From CAVVSD01 sp963750895 (lineage in GTDB: Bacteria > Actinomycetota > Thermoleophilia > Solirubrobacterales > Solirubrobacteraceae): a stretch of 64,000 nt of DNA. This document shows, in pieces, positions 24,281 to 32,140 of this stretch (its first letter is position 1; the number at the start of each line of letters is the position of its first letter). Location of the stretch: the NCBI GenBank assembly GCA_963750895.1, contig CAVVSD010000003.1:1-64000 (forward strand), in the 5' to 3' direction. The notes below the pieces were generated by a model that was given only the letters and a program-made list of their open reading frames with translations, did not search any database and was not told the DNA's origin. The translations under genes were made by a program, and so were the position numbers.

Positions 24281-25780
24281 GTGGCGACGACCGCTCCGGT
24301 CTCGCGCCGCGGCGTGCTCGCCGCGTACGCCGGGATCATGCTCGCCACGCTGCTGGCGGCGCTGGACCAGACGATCGTGGCGACGGCGCTGCCGGGGATC
24401 GTCGCCGACCTCCGCGCGTTCGAGGACCTCTCGTGGATCGTCACCGCGTACCTCGTCGCCTCCACGGTGACGGTCCCGATCTACGGCAAGCTCGGCGACA
24501 TCCACGGGCGGCGCAAGATGTTCGTCGTCGCCATCTCGATCTTCCTGCTCGGCTCGCTGCTCTGCGCGCTGGCGCAGAACGTCGGGCAGCTCGTGGGCGC
24601 CCGCGTCGTGCAGGGCCTCGGCGCCGGCGGGCTGCTGCCGCTGGCCCAGACCGCGATCGCCGACCTGTTCTCACCGCGCGACCGCGGCCGCTACCAGGGG
24701 CTCATCGGCGCGATGTGGGCGATCGCGGCCATCGCCGGCCCGCTGCTGGGCGGGACGCTCACCGATGCCGCCTCGTGGCGTTGGATCTTCTGGCTGAACC
24801 TGCCGCTCGGGGCCATCGCGCTCGTCGTCGTGATGAAGACGATGCGCGTGCCCCAGGAACGGCGAGAACACACGGTGGACGTCGCGGGGGCGGTCGCGTT
24901 GAGCGTCGCGGTCGTCTGCGTGCTGCTCGCCTGCTCGTGGGGCGGCTCGCGCTACCCGTGGATCTCGCCGGAGGTCCTGGGCGTCGGCGTCGTCGGGGTG
25001 CTGGCCTTCGTGGCGTTCCTGCGCATCGCCGGGCGCGCGCCCGAGCCGCTGCTGCCGCTGTCGCTGTTCCGGGGGAGGGTGTTCTCCGTCTCCAGCATGG
25101 CGTCGGTGACCTTCGGCGCGATGATGTTCGCGGTCACGATCTACGTGCCCGTGTACGTCCAGGGCGCGCAGGGGAGATCGGCGACCGCCTCGGGCTTCGC
25201 GCTGATCCCGCTGCTGCTCACGTGGACCGTCATGAGCTTCGTGTGCGGGCAGATCATCTCCCGCACGGGGCGCTACCGGGCGTTCCCGATCGTCGGCAGC
25301 CTGTTCGTCATCCTCGGCGCGGTGCTGCTGTCGCTGCTGGACGCCGACTCGTCCGCGGTCGACGTCGCGATCGCCGTCGCGGTGGTCGGCATCGGGATGG
25401 GGACGATGGTGCAGACGTACATCATCGCCACGCAGAACGCCGTGGACACGTCGGTCGTCGGGACCGCGACCGCCGCGCTGCAGTTCTTCCGCTCGATGGG
25501 CGGCAGCCTCGCCGTCGCCGGGCTGGGCGCGCTCCTGGCCACGCGCCTGTCGACCGAGCTGAGCACGAGGCTGGGCGACGCGGCGTCGGGGATCGACCAG
25601 GACCGTCTGCTCGAGGGCAGCGCTGCGATCCCGTCCGCGCTCGTCGCGGGGACGCAGGACGCGCTGGGCGCCGCGCTGCACTCGGTCTTCCTCGCGCTCA
25701 TCCCGATCGCGGCGCTCGGGCTCGTGTTCGCGCTGCGCCTGGAGGAACGCAGGCTGCGGACGGCGGACGAGCCCGCGTAG
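24281..25780 (+). CDS. MFS transporter of the DHA2 (14-helix) drug exporter type
   Basis: This 499-residue permease starts with a GTG 3 bp after the previous stop. Helix 1 carries LDQTIVATALPGI (motif D1), the 2-3 loop GKLGDIHGRRKMF (motif A) and helix 5 AIAGPLLGGTLTD (motif C of antiporters). The number of hydrophobic segments fits 14 helices, as in EmrB/QacA proton antiporters. It is co-directional with the sirtuin/SDR pair. Substrate range is unknown. Confidence 0.93.
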   Translation: MATTAPVSRRGVLAAYAGIMLATLLAALDQTIVATALPGIVADLRAFEDLSWIVTAYLVASTVTVPIYGKLGDIHGRRKMFVVAISIFLLGSLLCALAQNVGQLVGARVVQGLGAGGLLPLAQTAIADLFSPRDRGRYQGLIGAMWAIAAIAGPLLGGTLTDAASWRWIFWLNLPLGAIALVVVMKTMRVPQERREHTVDVAGAVALSVAVVCVLLACSWGGSRYPWISPEVLGVGVVGVLAFVAFLRIAGRAPEPLLPLSLFRGRVFSVSSMASVTFGAMMFAVTIYVPVYVQGAQGRSATASGFALIPLLLTWTVMSFVCGQIISRTGRYRAFPIVGSLFVILGAVLLSLLDADSSAVDVAIAVAVVGIGMGTMVQTYIIATQNAVDTSVVGTATAALQFFRSMGGSLAVAGLGALLATRLSTELSTRLGDAASGIDQDRLLEGSAAIPSALVAGTQDALGAALHSVFLALIPIAALGLVFALRLEERRLRTADEPA

Positions 25781-25784
25781 GTCG

Positions 25785-26146
25785 CTACGTCGCGGCGTCG
25801 CGGCAGTCGCCGACGAGGTCCTGCAGACGCGAGATCGCGCTCGCGATGCTGCCGCTGGAGAACGCGTCGTCGATCGCGTCGATCGCCTTCTGCAGGCAGG
25901 CCTTGGCCGTCGCTCCCGCGTCCTTCGCACGCTCGAGCGCCTCCTCCAGCGCGCTGCGCGCCTGCTCCGCCGCGGTCGTCTTGTCCTGCGCTGCGCGGCG
26001 ACCTTCTGCAGCGACGCCAGCTCCTGCTGCGCGTCGTCCTTGGCGCGCTCGGCGGTGATCGCCCAGACGCCGAGGCCGACGGCGACCAGCAGCAGGACGA
26101 CGGACAGGACGATCCAGAACGTCGGCCGCTCCCCGCCTTCGCTCAT
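25785..26146 (-). CDS. Single-pass membrane protein with periplasmic coiled coil, frameshifted
   Basis: Residues 1-33 give a short cytoplasmic start and one transmembrane helix (FWIVLSVVLLLVAVGLGVW). The outside part begins as a coiled coil (AERAKDDAQQELASLQ). Near 25996 the frame changes: the following AQDKTTAAEQARSAL through ISRLQDLVGDCRDAA runs to a TAG at 25785-25787 with normal codon use. The segment is 3n+2, so one base appears missing. Corrected length is about 120 residues, with a glycine/alanine helix and two cysteines. The start overlaps the stop of the S4-domain gene (ATGA). Function is unknown. Confidence 0.6.
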
Positions 26147-26337
26147 CCTGGCTCCTCGCTCACGACCCGCAGCATCTCACCGCTGACCTGCACCTCGTCG
26201 CCGGGATGCAGCTGACGGCCCCGCCGGGTCTCCGGCTCGCCGTTCACGAGCACCGGCACGGAGGCCAACAGCGCCTTCGCCTCGCCGCCCGCGCCGACCA
26301 CGCCGGCCAGCTTGAGCAGCTGGCCCAGGCGGATCAT
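26143..26337 (-). CDS. Small S4-domain RNA-binding protein
   Basis: This protein of about 64 residues is almost entirely an S4 domain: IRLGQLLKLAGVVGAGGEAK, then VPVLVNGEPETRRGRQLHPGD, as in YbcJ/YlxR-neighbour type RNA-binding proteins and the Hsp15/RluB N-termini. ATG 26337 is the only standard start in range. The conserved family start VPIRGE lies upstream, and a CTG at 26364, placed just after GGAGGAG and overlapping the GroES stop, may be the true start (73 residues). It sits between GroES and a membrane protein in one operon. Confidence 0.75.
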   Translation of the reverse strand: MIRLGQLLKLAGVVGAGGEAKALLASVPVLVNGEPETRRGRQLHPGDEVQVSGEMLRVVSEEPG

Positions 26338-26360
26338 CTCGCCGCGGATGGGGACGTCGG

Positions 26361-26675
26361 TCAGCTCTCCTCCTGCGTGGGCGCCGACTCGATGACGCCG
26401 AGGATCTCCCGGACGCGGCACACGAGGAGGCGCTCGTCCTCGATCTCCACCCACACGCCCGCGGAGCGCGGGAACACCACGTGGTCGCCCGGTCGCACCG
26501 GCATCTTGAAGTCGGGCAGATCGGGCGGGCCGTCGCCGGCCGCCAGCACGATGCCCTCGTTCGGGGGCAGATCCTGCGTCCCCTGGGGCACGAGCAGGCC
26601 GGACTTGCGCATCCGGTCGGGCTCGAGCTCCTTGATCACCACCTGGTCGAAGAGCGGGCGCAGGGCTTCAGGCAT
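26361..26675 (-). CDS. groS: GroES co-chaperonin
   Basis: This 104-residue GroES-type protein has the beta-barrel start LRPLFDQVVIKELEPD, the mobile-loop region (RMRKSGLLVPQGTQDLP), then GIVLAAGDG, GDHVVFPRSAG and ERLLVCRVREILGVIE. It would cap GroEL, but no groL is adjacent. The C-terminal seven residues extend past the usual end. The ATG is 8 bases after a minus-strand TATCGT, so the transcript is probably leaderless. It leads an operon with the S4 protein and the membrane coiled-coil protein. Confidence 0.88.
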   Translation of the reverse strand: MPEALRPLFDQVVIKELEPDRMRKSGLLVPQGTQDLPPNEGIVLAAGDGPPDLPDFKMPVRPGDHVVFPRSAGVWVEIEDERLLVCRVREILGVIESAPTQEES

Positions 26676-26683
26676 GGCGCTGG

Positions 26684-26689
26684 ACGATA
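26684..26689 (-). promoter_or_regulatory. TATCGT -10 hexamer, leaderless type
   Basis: The minus-strand TATCGT ends 8 bases before the groS ATG at 26675, in the 20-bp gap after the upstream gene's stop. Confidence 0.45.
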
Positions 26690-26695
26690 GGAGGC

Positions 26696-27829
26696 TCAGA
26701 GGCGCGTGACGACGAAGGCCTCGTCGTTGAACCACAGGCCGCCGTACTTCTGCAGGACGTCGCGCGTCGCCTGGAGGTAGGAGCCGTCGGCGGTCACGGG
26801 ATCCAGGCGCTCGTCCTCGATCTGGTTGACGTAGATCACGGCGTTCCACGCCGCGAACGTCGTCGACGTCCCGATCCGGTCGCCGATCTCCGAGGGCAGC
26901 GTGTGCATCTCGTAGCGGAAGATCGCACGGTCGTCGGAGGGGTCGCCGAGGTCGAAGCTCGCGGCCTCGTCGCCGAGCTCCTCGGTCAGGGCGGCGAGCA
27001 GCGCGTGGCGGTCGACCTGGAACGGGTTCTCCTGCGGCCACAGCGTCTGCACGACCTCCAGCGCCGGGTCGCGCCCGATGGACTGGATCGTCATGAGGCG
27101 CCCGTCGGGCGCGAGGCTGCGGGCGAGCGGCGCGAGGATCCGCTGCGCCTTGAACGTCGCGCTCATGCGCGCTCGCCACGGCTGCGAGGCGAGGATGAAG
27201 TCGTAGCGCCCGGCGTACTGACGCGGGCGGGGGATCACGCCGTCGAGCAGGAACTCGTGGTCCTGGCGGTAGAGGACGAGCACCGACGGACGCACGTAGG
27301 TCGGGTTGCCGGTCGTCGGGTGCGGCTTCGTCTCCCAGCCGTAGGCGAGCGTGCCCGTCAGCGCCTCGATCTGCTCCTCGAAGTCCGCCGACGTCGTGCC
27401 CGAGAGGCGGACCTCCTGCCAGTTCAGCGCGGCCGCCTTCTCCGGGTCGGCGGGCAGGAGGTTCGGCGCGTCCTTGTAGCTCAGGTTCGTCACCACGAGC
27501 ACCGTGTGCGGGTGCTCGAAGAAGCGATCGGGCATCTTCTCGAGCCCGAGCCGCACGTCCTCGAGGCTGATCTCCTTCGCGACGGCGAGCAGCGGGACGG
27601 TCGGGAACGAGTGGTGGACGGCGCGCACGAGCCGGGTGAGCACCGTCGCATCGCCCATCCCGGCGTCGAACATCCGCAGCGCCGGCGGGCGCGGGTGCAG
27701 CGAGCCGAGCTCCTTCGACGCACGCGCGCCGACGACCGCCTTCTCGTTGCAGGTGTTGACGAACGCGAGGTACTTCTGCCGGTTGTCGAAGAACCGGAAG
27801 GGCTCCGCCTGCGGCTCCGTCGTCGCCAT
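26696..27829 (-). CDS. Conserved hypothetical protein with methyltransferase-like Rossmann segment
   Basis: This 377-residue protein is not recognised with confidence. Residues 50-75 read LRMFDAGMGDATVLTRLVRA, resembling motif I of SAM-dependent methyltransferases (DxGxGxG-like). FILASQPWRARM and APDGRLMTIQS resemble motifs IV and V-VI, so a class I methyltransferase-like fold is plausible. The N-terminus (FRFFDNRQKYLAFVNTCNEK) and C-terminus (GGLWFNDEAFVVTRL) are distinctive. It starts 6 bp after the HAD gene stop, implying co-transcription. Substrate and activity are unknown. Confidence 0.72.
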   Translation of the reverse strand: MATTEPQAEPFRFFDNRQKYLAFVNTCNEKAVVGARASKELGSLHPRPPALRMFDAGMGDATVLTRLVRAVHHSFPTVPLLAVAKEISLEDVRLGLEKMPDRFFEHPHTVLVVTNLSYKDAPNLLPADPEKAAALNWQEVRLSGTTSADFEEQIEALTGTLAYGWETKPHPTTGNPTYVRPSVLVLYRQDHEFLLDGVIPRPRQYAGRYDFILASQPWRARMSATFKAQRILAPLARSLAPDGRLMTIQSIGRDPALEVVQTLWPQENPFQVDRHALLAALTEELGDEAASFDLGDPSDDRAIFRYEMHTLPSEIGDRIGTSTTFAAWNAVIYVNQIEDERLDPVTADGSYLQATRDVLQKYGGLWFNDEAFVVTRL

Positions 27830-27834
27830 GCGCG

Positions 27835-28497
27835 TCACCTTCCCGGCACGAGCTCGTCCAACGCGTCGGCGAGCCCGCTCACGTCGGGCAGCTCGCGCGT
27901 CGGCGCCTGGACGGGCTGCTCGCCGAGGCGGTTGATCCAGATGCTCGGGATCCCCAGCTCGGCGGCGGGCACGATGTCGTGGAACTGGCTCTGGGCGACG
28001 TGCACGTGGCCGGCCGGATCCGCGCCCGTCTGCTCCAGGAACGCCTCCCAGTGGCGGTGCGCGGGCTTGTAGGAGCCGATGTCCGAGGCCACGACGAGCG
28101 CGTCGAACGGCACGCCGATGACCTTCTCGGACGCCTCGATGAGGTCGCGGTCGCTGTTCGTCAGCGCCGCGAGCTTCCAGCCGCGGCGCTTGCACTCCTC
28201 CAGGCCCGCCCGGACGTCGCCGAAGGCCGGCCACTCCGGCAGCGAGCGCCCGAGGGCGTCGCGCTCGGACTCCGGCAGGTCGACGACCCGCTCGGCGGCC
28301 ATCTCGGCGAGCACCGCTGCCATCACCTCGCGGTAGCTCGCCCCGGGCCGGGCGCTCTGGACGAGCGGCTCGACCTCGTGGTATCTGCTCAGCAGCTCAT
28401 CGCGAGAGCCGCCCAGCACGCGCTCGAGCTGTGCGCCGATCCCGGCGTTCCAGTCGATGAGCGTGCCGTAGCAGTCGAACGTCGCCCAGCGCTCCAC
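27835..28497 (-). CDS. HAD-superfamily hydrolase, haloacid dehalogenase type II
   Basis: This 220-residue HAD enzyme has its nucleophile Asp8 in TFDCYGTLIDW, motif II Ser in LTNSDRDLI, motif III Lys in GSYKPAHRHWEAFL and a C-terminal motif IV region (PSIWINRLGE). The DxYGTL form is typical of L-2-haloacid dehalogenases, though many such proteins are phosphatases. The start is GTG 28497, 6 bases after a minus-strand TATGCT. It heads a two-gene unit with the preceding hypothetical protein. Confidence 0.87.
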   Translation of the reverse strand: MERWATFDCYGTLIDWNAGIGAQLERVLGGSRDELLSRYHEVEPLVQSARPGASYREVMAAVLAEMAAERVVDLPESERDALGRSLPEWPAFGDVRAGLEECKRRGWKLAALTNSDRDLIEASEKVIGVPFDALVVASDIGSYKPAHRHWEAFLEQTGADPAGHVHVAQSQFHDIVPAAELGIPSIWINRLGEQPVQAPTRELPDVSGLADALDELVPGR

Positions 28498-28503
28498 GGC
28501 GCC

Positions 28504-28509
28504 AGCATA
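28504..28509 (-). promoter_or_regulatory. TATGCT -10 hexamer, leaderless type
   Basis: The minus-strand TATGCT lies in the 15-bp gap after the cell-wall hydrolase stop and ends 6 bases before the HAD GTG. Confidence 0.45.
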
Positions 28510-28512
28510 GGG

Positions 28513-31131
28513 TCAGCGGGCGTCGAGCGAGTACTTGGAGGGCTTCGCCGAGACGGTCGGGTTGTCGATGCTGCCGAGGCGCTCGATGAGCTTGGACCAC
28601 TGGCCCGGCTTGAGGACCGAGTTGAGCTCCTTGGCGCTCTTGGAGCTCGCGTCGTACTCCGGCGCGAAGCCCACGTGGATGTGGTCGTCGTGGTCGGACA
28701 TCGCCAGCGTGTTGTCCGCGTTGGGGTACTTCATGAGGCTGATGATCTGGTGCGGCTTCATCGTGCCCTGCAGCGCGAGCAGCTTGCGGATCGTCGTGTC
28801 GGTGATCGAGCCGGCGCCCTGGTGGCCGACGATCGGCGTGCCGTTGATGGCCGCGATGTCGACGGCGCTGCCCGACGAGTGCTCGGAGACGTTGCCCGAC
28901 GCGGTCATGTAGCCGTGGCCGCAGTGCAGGCTGGAGATGGTGGGCTCCAGGCCGTTGGCGGTGAGGAACACGAGCGTCGCGAGCACGCGGCGGTCGATGC
29001 CGCCCGCCTCGATGTCACGCCGGCCGCACGAGTAGATCTTGATGCGCTCGTCGTTCAGCACGCGCTTCTGCAGCTCCTCCTTGCTCATGAGCAGGAGCTG
29101 GCCGACGGTGGGGTCCTCGTTCGACGCGGCCTGCGCGAGCGGGCCGCTGTCGGGGGCGCGGTAGACCGCGGTCGACTCGAGCAGCTTCCACCCGTCCAGG
29201 ATCGGCTTCGGGTCGATGCGCGGAGCGCCCTTGCCGGCCGGGCGGACCTCGAAGCGCACGTACGGGTCGTCGTCCTTCTCGAACGAGCCGACGCGGCCGA
29301 GGATCGTGCCCGCGATGACCTTGCGGCCCTTGACGAGCGGCTTCAGTCGCACGTCGTCGCGGTCCAGGGCGTAGTCGACGGTGAAGTAGCGCGCCATCGT
29401 GGCGTCCTCGGGCAGCGCGGTGCCCGTGTCGGCCAGCTGGGAGCGGCCGCCGGCGGCCCATGCGGCGGGCCGGCGCGGGTTGGCGAACAGGCGCTCCTTC
29501 TTCACGGCCGCGCTGGCGGTCTTCGCGGTGGCCGGGTTCGCGCGCTTCTTCGTCTGGCGGCCCGCGGTCGCGGCGCGGGTCGGCTTGGGGTCCTTCTTGG
29601 CCAGGCCGAGCTCGCGCTTGACGCTCGCCTCGCTCTGGCGCTTCTGCTTGGGCACCGGCACGACCCGGGAGACCTTCTTCAGGTGCCCGTAGGTGTAGAC
29701 GTTGCCGAAGGCGTCGCGGAGCTTGACGTAGCGGCCGAGCCGGTCGTTGCGCCCGACGGACACGATCTCGCCGTCGCCCACCGCGATCACGGCGGAGCCG
29801 GCGCGTGCGTGCACGTCGATGCCCTTGCGGTTCTGGTTGGACACCACCGGGTTGGCGGCGTTCTCGCCCGCGGTGACCTTCTTCGCGTCGCGCGCGGTGA
29901 CCTGATCGTCGTACGTGGCGTGCGCCGCGACGGGGAAGTGCCCCTGGGTCAGACCGGACAGCGAGGAGACGAGGTCGGTCGGGATGGCGGCGATGAGCTG
30001 GGCGCGCTCGAGGACGTCGTTGACGTACCAGTCGGCGTGGTTGTAGGCCCAGACGGCCTTGCGGACGTCCTGCTCGGCGCCGGCGGCCTTGAGGTACCGC
30101 GCGGCGGCGAAGATCGCGTCGACCGGGTTGAAGGGGTCGCGCTTGCCGTCCTGGTTGGCGTCGACGCCGTAGGACTGCCAGGTCGCGGGCATGAACTGCA
30201 TCCACCCGAGGGCGCCGGCGCTCGACACGTTGAGGTTGCGCCCGTAGTCGGTCTCGATCTCGTTGATCGCGGCGAGGACCTCCCAGCGCACGCCGTACTG
30301 GATGCCGGCGGCCTGGTAGATCGGGAGCAGGAACGGCGGGATGCGGAAGCGGTCGATGAAGAAGTTCGGCACGCCGACCGTGGTGGGGGAGAAGCCGTCG
30401 AGCGCGGTCGCGAGCGACGCGTTCCCATCCGTGGCGGGTGCGGCGGCGCCGGTCGGGGCCGGCGTCGTCGCCGGGGCCGAGGACGTCGGCGCCGGAGTCT
30501 CGACCTCGGGCTGAGACTCCGTACCCGTGGTCTCCTGGCGGCCCTCCGACGTCGCGGTCGGCGCGTCGGCGTCCGTGTCCTTCTCGTCGGCGGCCGGCTT
30601 GCCCTGCTTCGCGGCGAGGCGGTCGGCGGCCTCCTTCTGCGCGCGCTTCTTCGCGGCGGACTTCCTGCCGGCCTTCTCGCGGGAGGTGGTCGGCTGCTTG
30701 GCGGGCGCCGGCGTCGCGGCGGGAGCGGCGGCGGCCGGGGCGGGCGCCGCGGGCTGCTCCTGCGCGGGGGCGGGCGCGGGGGCGGGCGTGGAGGCGGTGG
30801 GCGCGGGCGCCGGCGTGGTGCCGGTCGACGGTGCGGGGTCCGCGGGCGGCTGGGTCGTCGTGGTCGTCGGGGCGGGGTCGGCGGGGGCGGGAGCCGGGGC
30901 GGGGGCCGACACCTCCTGGACCGACGCGATCGGCTCGTTGATCCCGGGGATCTGGATGCCGCTCACGCTGGCGCCGGCGGGCAGGTCGACCGTGACCGTA
31001 CGCTGCTCGCCGCTCTGGAGCGTGACGAGGAGGACGCGGGGATCGGCGGAGGCGGGGAGGACGGAGGCTCCGAAGCCCGCGGACAGGAAGCCCGCGGTGG
31101 CCAGAGCGATGAGGAGCTTGCGCTTATGCAT
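28513..31131 (-). CDS. Secreted multidomain cell-wall enzyme: lytic transglycosylase, split degenerate M23, M15-like peptidase
   Basis: This 872-residue exported protein has a signal peptide at residues 1-29, then a Pro/Ala/Thr-rich linker (75-245) with a Lys/Arg patch at 150-180. An MltB-like SLT domain follows at 262-385; INEIETDYGRN holds the likely catalytic Glu. An M23/LytM-like domain at about 430-490 (KGIDVHARAGSAV, YTYGHLKK) resumes at 605-646 after a roughly 120-residue basic insert. Its final HxH is replaced by YVRF, so it looks inactive. Residues 695-825 are M15/VanY-like with zinc-type SEHSSGSAVD and DDHIH. ATG 31131 is chosen because it begins the signal peptide; a TAGCGT at 31172-31177 would give a short leader. 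It likely remodels peptidoglycan. Confidence 0.85.
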   Translation of the reverse strand: MHKRKLLIALATAGFLSAGFGASVLPASADPRVLLVTLQSGEQRTVTVDLPAGASVSGIQIPGINEPIASVQEVSAPAPAPAPADPAPTTTTTQPPADPAPSTGTTPAPAPTASTPAPAPAPAQEQPAAPAPAAAAPAATPAPAKQPTTSREKAGRKSAAKKRAQKEAADRLAAKQGKPAADEKDTDADAPTATSEGRQETTGTESQPEVETPAPTSSAPATTPAPTGAAAPATDGNASLATALDGFSPTTVGVPNFFIDRFRIPPFLLPIYQAAGIQYGVRWEVLAAINEIETDYGRNLNVSSAGALGWMQFMPATWQSYGVDANQDGKRDPFNPVDAIFAAARYLKAAGAEQDVRKAVWAYNHADWYVNDVLERAQLIAAIPTDLVSSLSGLTQGHFPVAAHATYDDQVTARDAKKVTAGENAANPVVSNQNRKGIDVHARAGSAVIAVGDGEIVSVGRNDRLGRYVKLRDAFGNVYTYGHLKKVSRVVPVPKQKRQSEASVKRELGLAKKDPKPTRAATAGRQTKKRANPATAKTASAAVKKERLFANPRRPAAWAAGGRSQLADTGTALPEDATMARYFTVDYALDRDDVRLKPLVKGRKVIAGTILGRVGSFEKDDDPYVRFEVRPAGKGAPRIDPKPILDGWKLLESTAVYRAPDSGPLAQAASNEDPTVGQLLLMSKEELQKRVLNDERIKIYSCGRRDIEAGGIDRRVLATLVFLTANGLEPTISSLHCGHGYMTASGNVSEHSSGSAVDIAAINGTPIVGHQGAGSITDTTIRKLLALQGTMKPHQIISLMKYPNADNTLAMSDHDDHIHVGFAPEYDASSKSAKELNSVLKPGQWSKLIERLGSIDNPTVSAKPSKYSLDAR

Positions 31132-31279
31132 GTAGACCAGGCGCCGCACAGCAGCCCCTGCAGGTCGGGGGACGCTAGCAACGACGTCTCGGGTTGAACG
31201 GAGGGAAGGGCGCATGGTTTCGCTGCCTGGTTGGTCGGTAGCGCCCCGTGGTTCTTGAACGAACTCCCTTCCGGCTGGA

Positions 31280-31315
31280 CGACTTGAGGCTCTAGCTAAC
31301 CCTCGACTTGAGCCT
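31280..31315. repeat. Paired 12-base direct repeats upstream of the coiled-coil gene
   Basis: CGACTTGAGGCT (31280-31291) and CGACTTGAGCCT (31304-31315) match at 11 of 12 bases, start to start 24 bp. The inner halves AGGCTC and GAGCCT also form an inverted repeat. They lie in the divergent spacer of the cell-wall enzyme and the coiled-coil gene; a regulator site is possible. Confidence 0.35.
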
Positions 31316-31345
31316 TAGGTATGACGTGGAGAGGCCTTCGCCGGG

Positions 31346-31351
31346 TACCCT
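31346..31351 (+). promoter_or_regulatory. TACCCT -10 hexamer, leaderless type
   Basis: TACCCT ends 8 bases before ATG 31360. Confidence 0.45.
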
Positions 31352-31359
31352 GCGGACGA

Positions 31360-31920
31360 ATGACCGATGACCATGATCAGGGCGTCGACGAGCGCGTCGA
31401 CGAGCGTCAGGACCAGGGGCTGCGCGATCGCATCGCGCGGTCGGGTGAGGACGCGCTCGGCAAGCTCGCGAGCGAGCTGCTCGAGAGCCAGCTCGTCACC
31501 ACGGCGATCGGTCGCGTCTTCGAGGCGCGCGAGAAGGCCACCCAGGCCCAGGCCGTCGCGTTCGGCGCGCTCAACCTGCCGTCGGCCGCCGACCTCGAGC
31601 GGCTCACGCGCCGCATCCGGTCGGTGTCGCAGCGCCTCGACGCGATCGAGGACGGCGTCGACAAGCTCGACCGCAGGCTCGGCGCGATGTCGTCGCCCGC
31701 GAGCGACGACACCGTCCGCGGCGTGGAGACCGGCCTGTCGAAGCGCATCGGCTCCATCGAGGAGGCGCTCGCGGGGCTGACCCGGGAGATCGCCGCGCTG
31801 CGCGAGGGACTGCCCGACGCGCCGCGTGCCGTGCCGGCCAGCCAGGAGCGTCTCGAGGTCGACTCGCCCACCACGGCGGACAAGGCCCGGCGCCGCAAGC
31901 CGGCAGCCGAGTCCTCCTAG
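31360..31920 (+). CDS. Coiled-coil hypothetical protein, phasin/PhaF-like
   Basis: This 186-residue soluble protein is almost wholly helical. Residues 40-80 (GKLASELLESQLVTTAIGRVF, then a NLPSAADLERL block) resemble proteins in the polyhydroxyalkanoate granule-associated/PhaF-like group. Residues 85-150 contain two heptad-type coils (RIRSVSQRLDAIEDGVDKL and SIEEALAGLTREIAALRE), and the C-terminus is basic (KARRRKPAAES). ATG 31360 is supported by the nearby TACCCT hexamer; an upstream ATG at 31321 would add 13 unlikely residues. Function is unknown. Confidence 0.72.
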   Translation: MTDDHDQGVDERVDERQDQGLRDRIARSGEDALGKLASELLESQLVTTAIGRVFEAREKATQAQAVAFGALNLPSAADLERLTRRIRSVSQRLDAIEDGVDKLDRRLGAMSSPASDDTVRGVETGLSKRIGSIEEALAGLTREIAALREGLPDAPRAVPASQERLEVDSPTTADKARRRKPAAESS

Positions 31921-31942
31921 CAACCACGAACCTCCCACGCGC

Positions 31943-31971
31943 TTGACAGGGTCGGTGCATGGGAGTACTTC
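31943..31971 (+). promoter_or_regulatory. Promoter candidate with consensus -35
   Basis: TTGACA (31943-31948) is followed after 17 bp by TACTTC (31966-31971). The -35 is perfect and the -10 weak. Transcription from here would give a leader of about 160 nt before the cyclase gene. Confidence 0.45.
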
Positions 31972-31977
31972 TGGACG

Positions 31978-32140
31978 TACCTGAACACGGCAAAAGGCCG
32001 GAGAGTGGGCGGCTCGCGCCGCCTGCCAGGCGCCGTCGTCACCACTGTTGGCGACGAGCTCCCCACGGCCGAGGCAGCGGGCCGCATTGCCCGCAGGACG
32101 GCGGGGACCTGTGTGCCCCGCCGTCGTCATGCTGGGGGAC
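31978..32140 (+). other. GC-rich structured leader of the cyclase gene
   Basis: The probable leader holds GGCGGC-TCGC-GCCGCC (32008-32023) and, 17 bases before the ATG, a perfect 9-bp stem ACGGCGGGG / CCCCGCCGT (32098-32106, 32116-32124). The latter could hide the ribosome binding site or terminate early. No known riboswitch consensus was matched. Confidence 0.35.

Noticed and set aside
27979..31197. Very long open frame on the plus strand opposite the cell-wall enzyme
   Set aside because: It is a shadow of the real minus-strand gene: high third-position GC keeps antisense frames open. It has no domains, and its translation is Arg/Gly/Ala/Val-rich.
31280..31315. HspR (HAIR) heat-shock box
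   Set aside because: CTTGAG is present twice but in direct orientation; HAIR needs CTTGAGT and ACTCAAG in inverted orientation with a 7-base spacer.
31978..32140. Riboswitch (c-di-GMP GEMM, c-di-AMP ydaO or cobalamin type) in the cyclase leader
   Set aside because: GGCAAAAGG and CCACTGTTGG fragments resemble pieces of these consensus elements, but the order, spacing and required conserved loops do not fit any of them.
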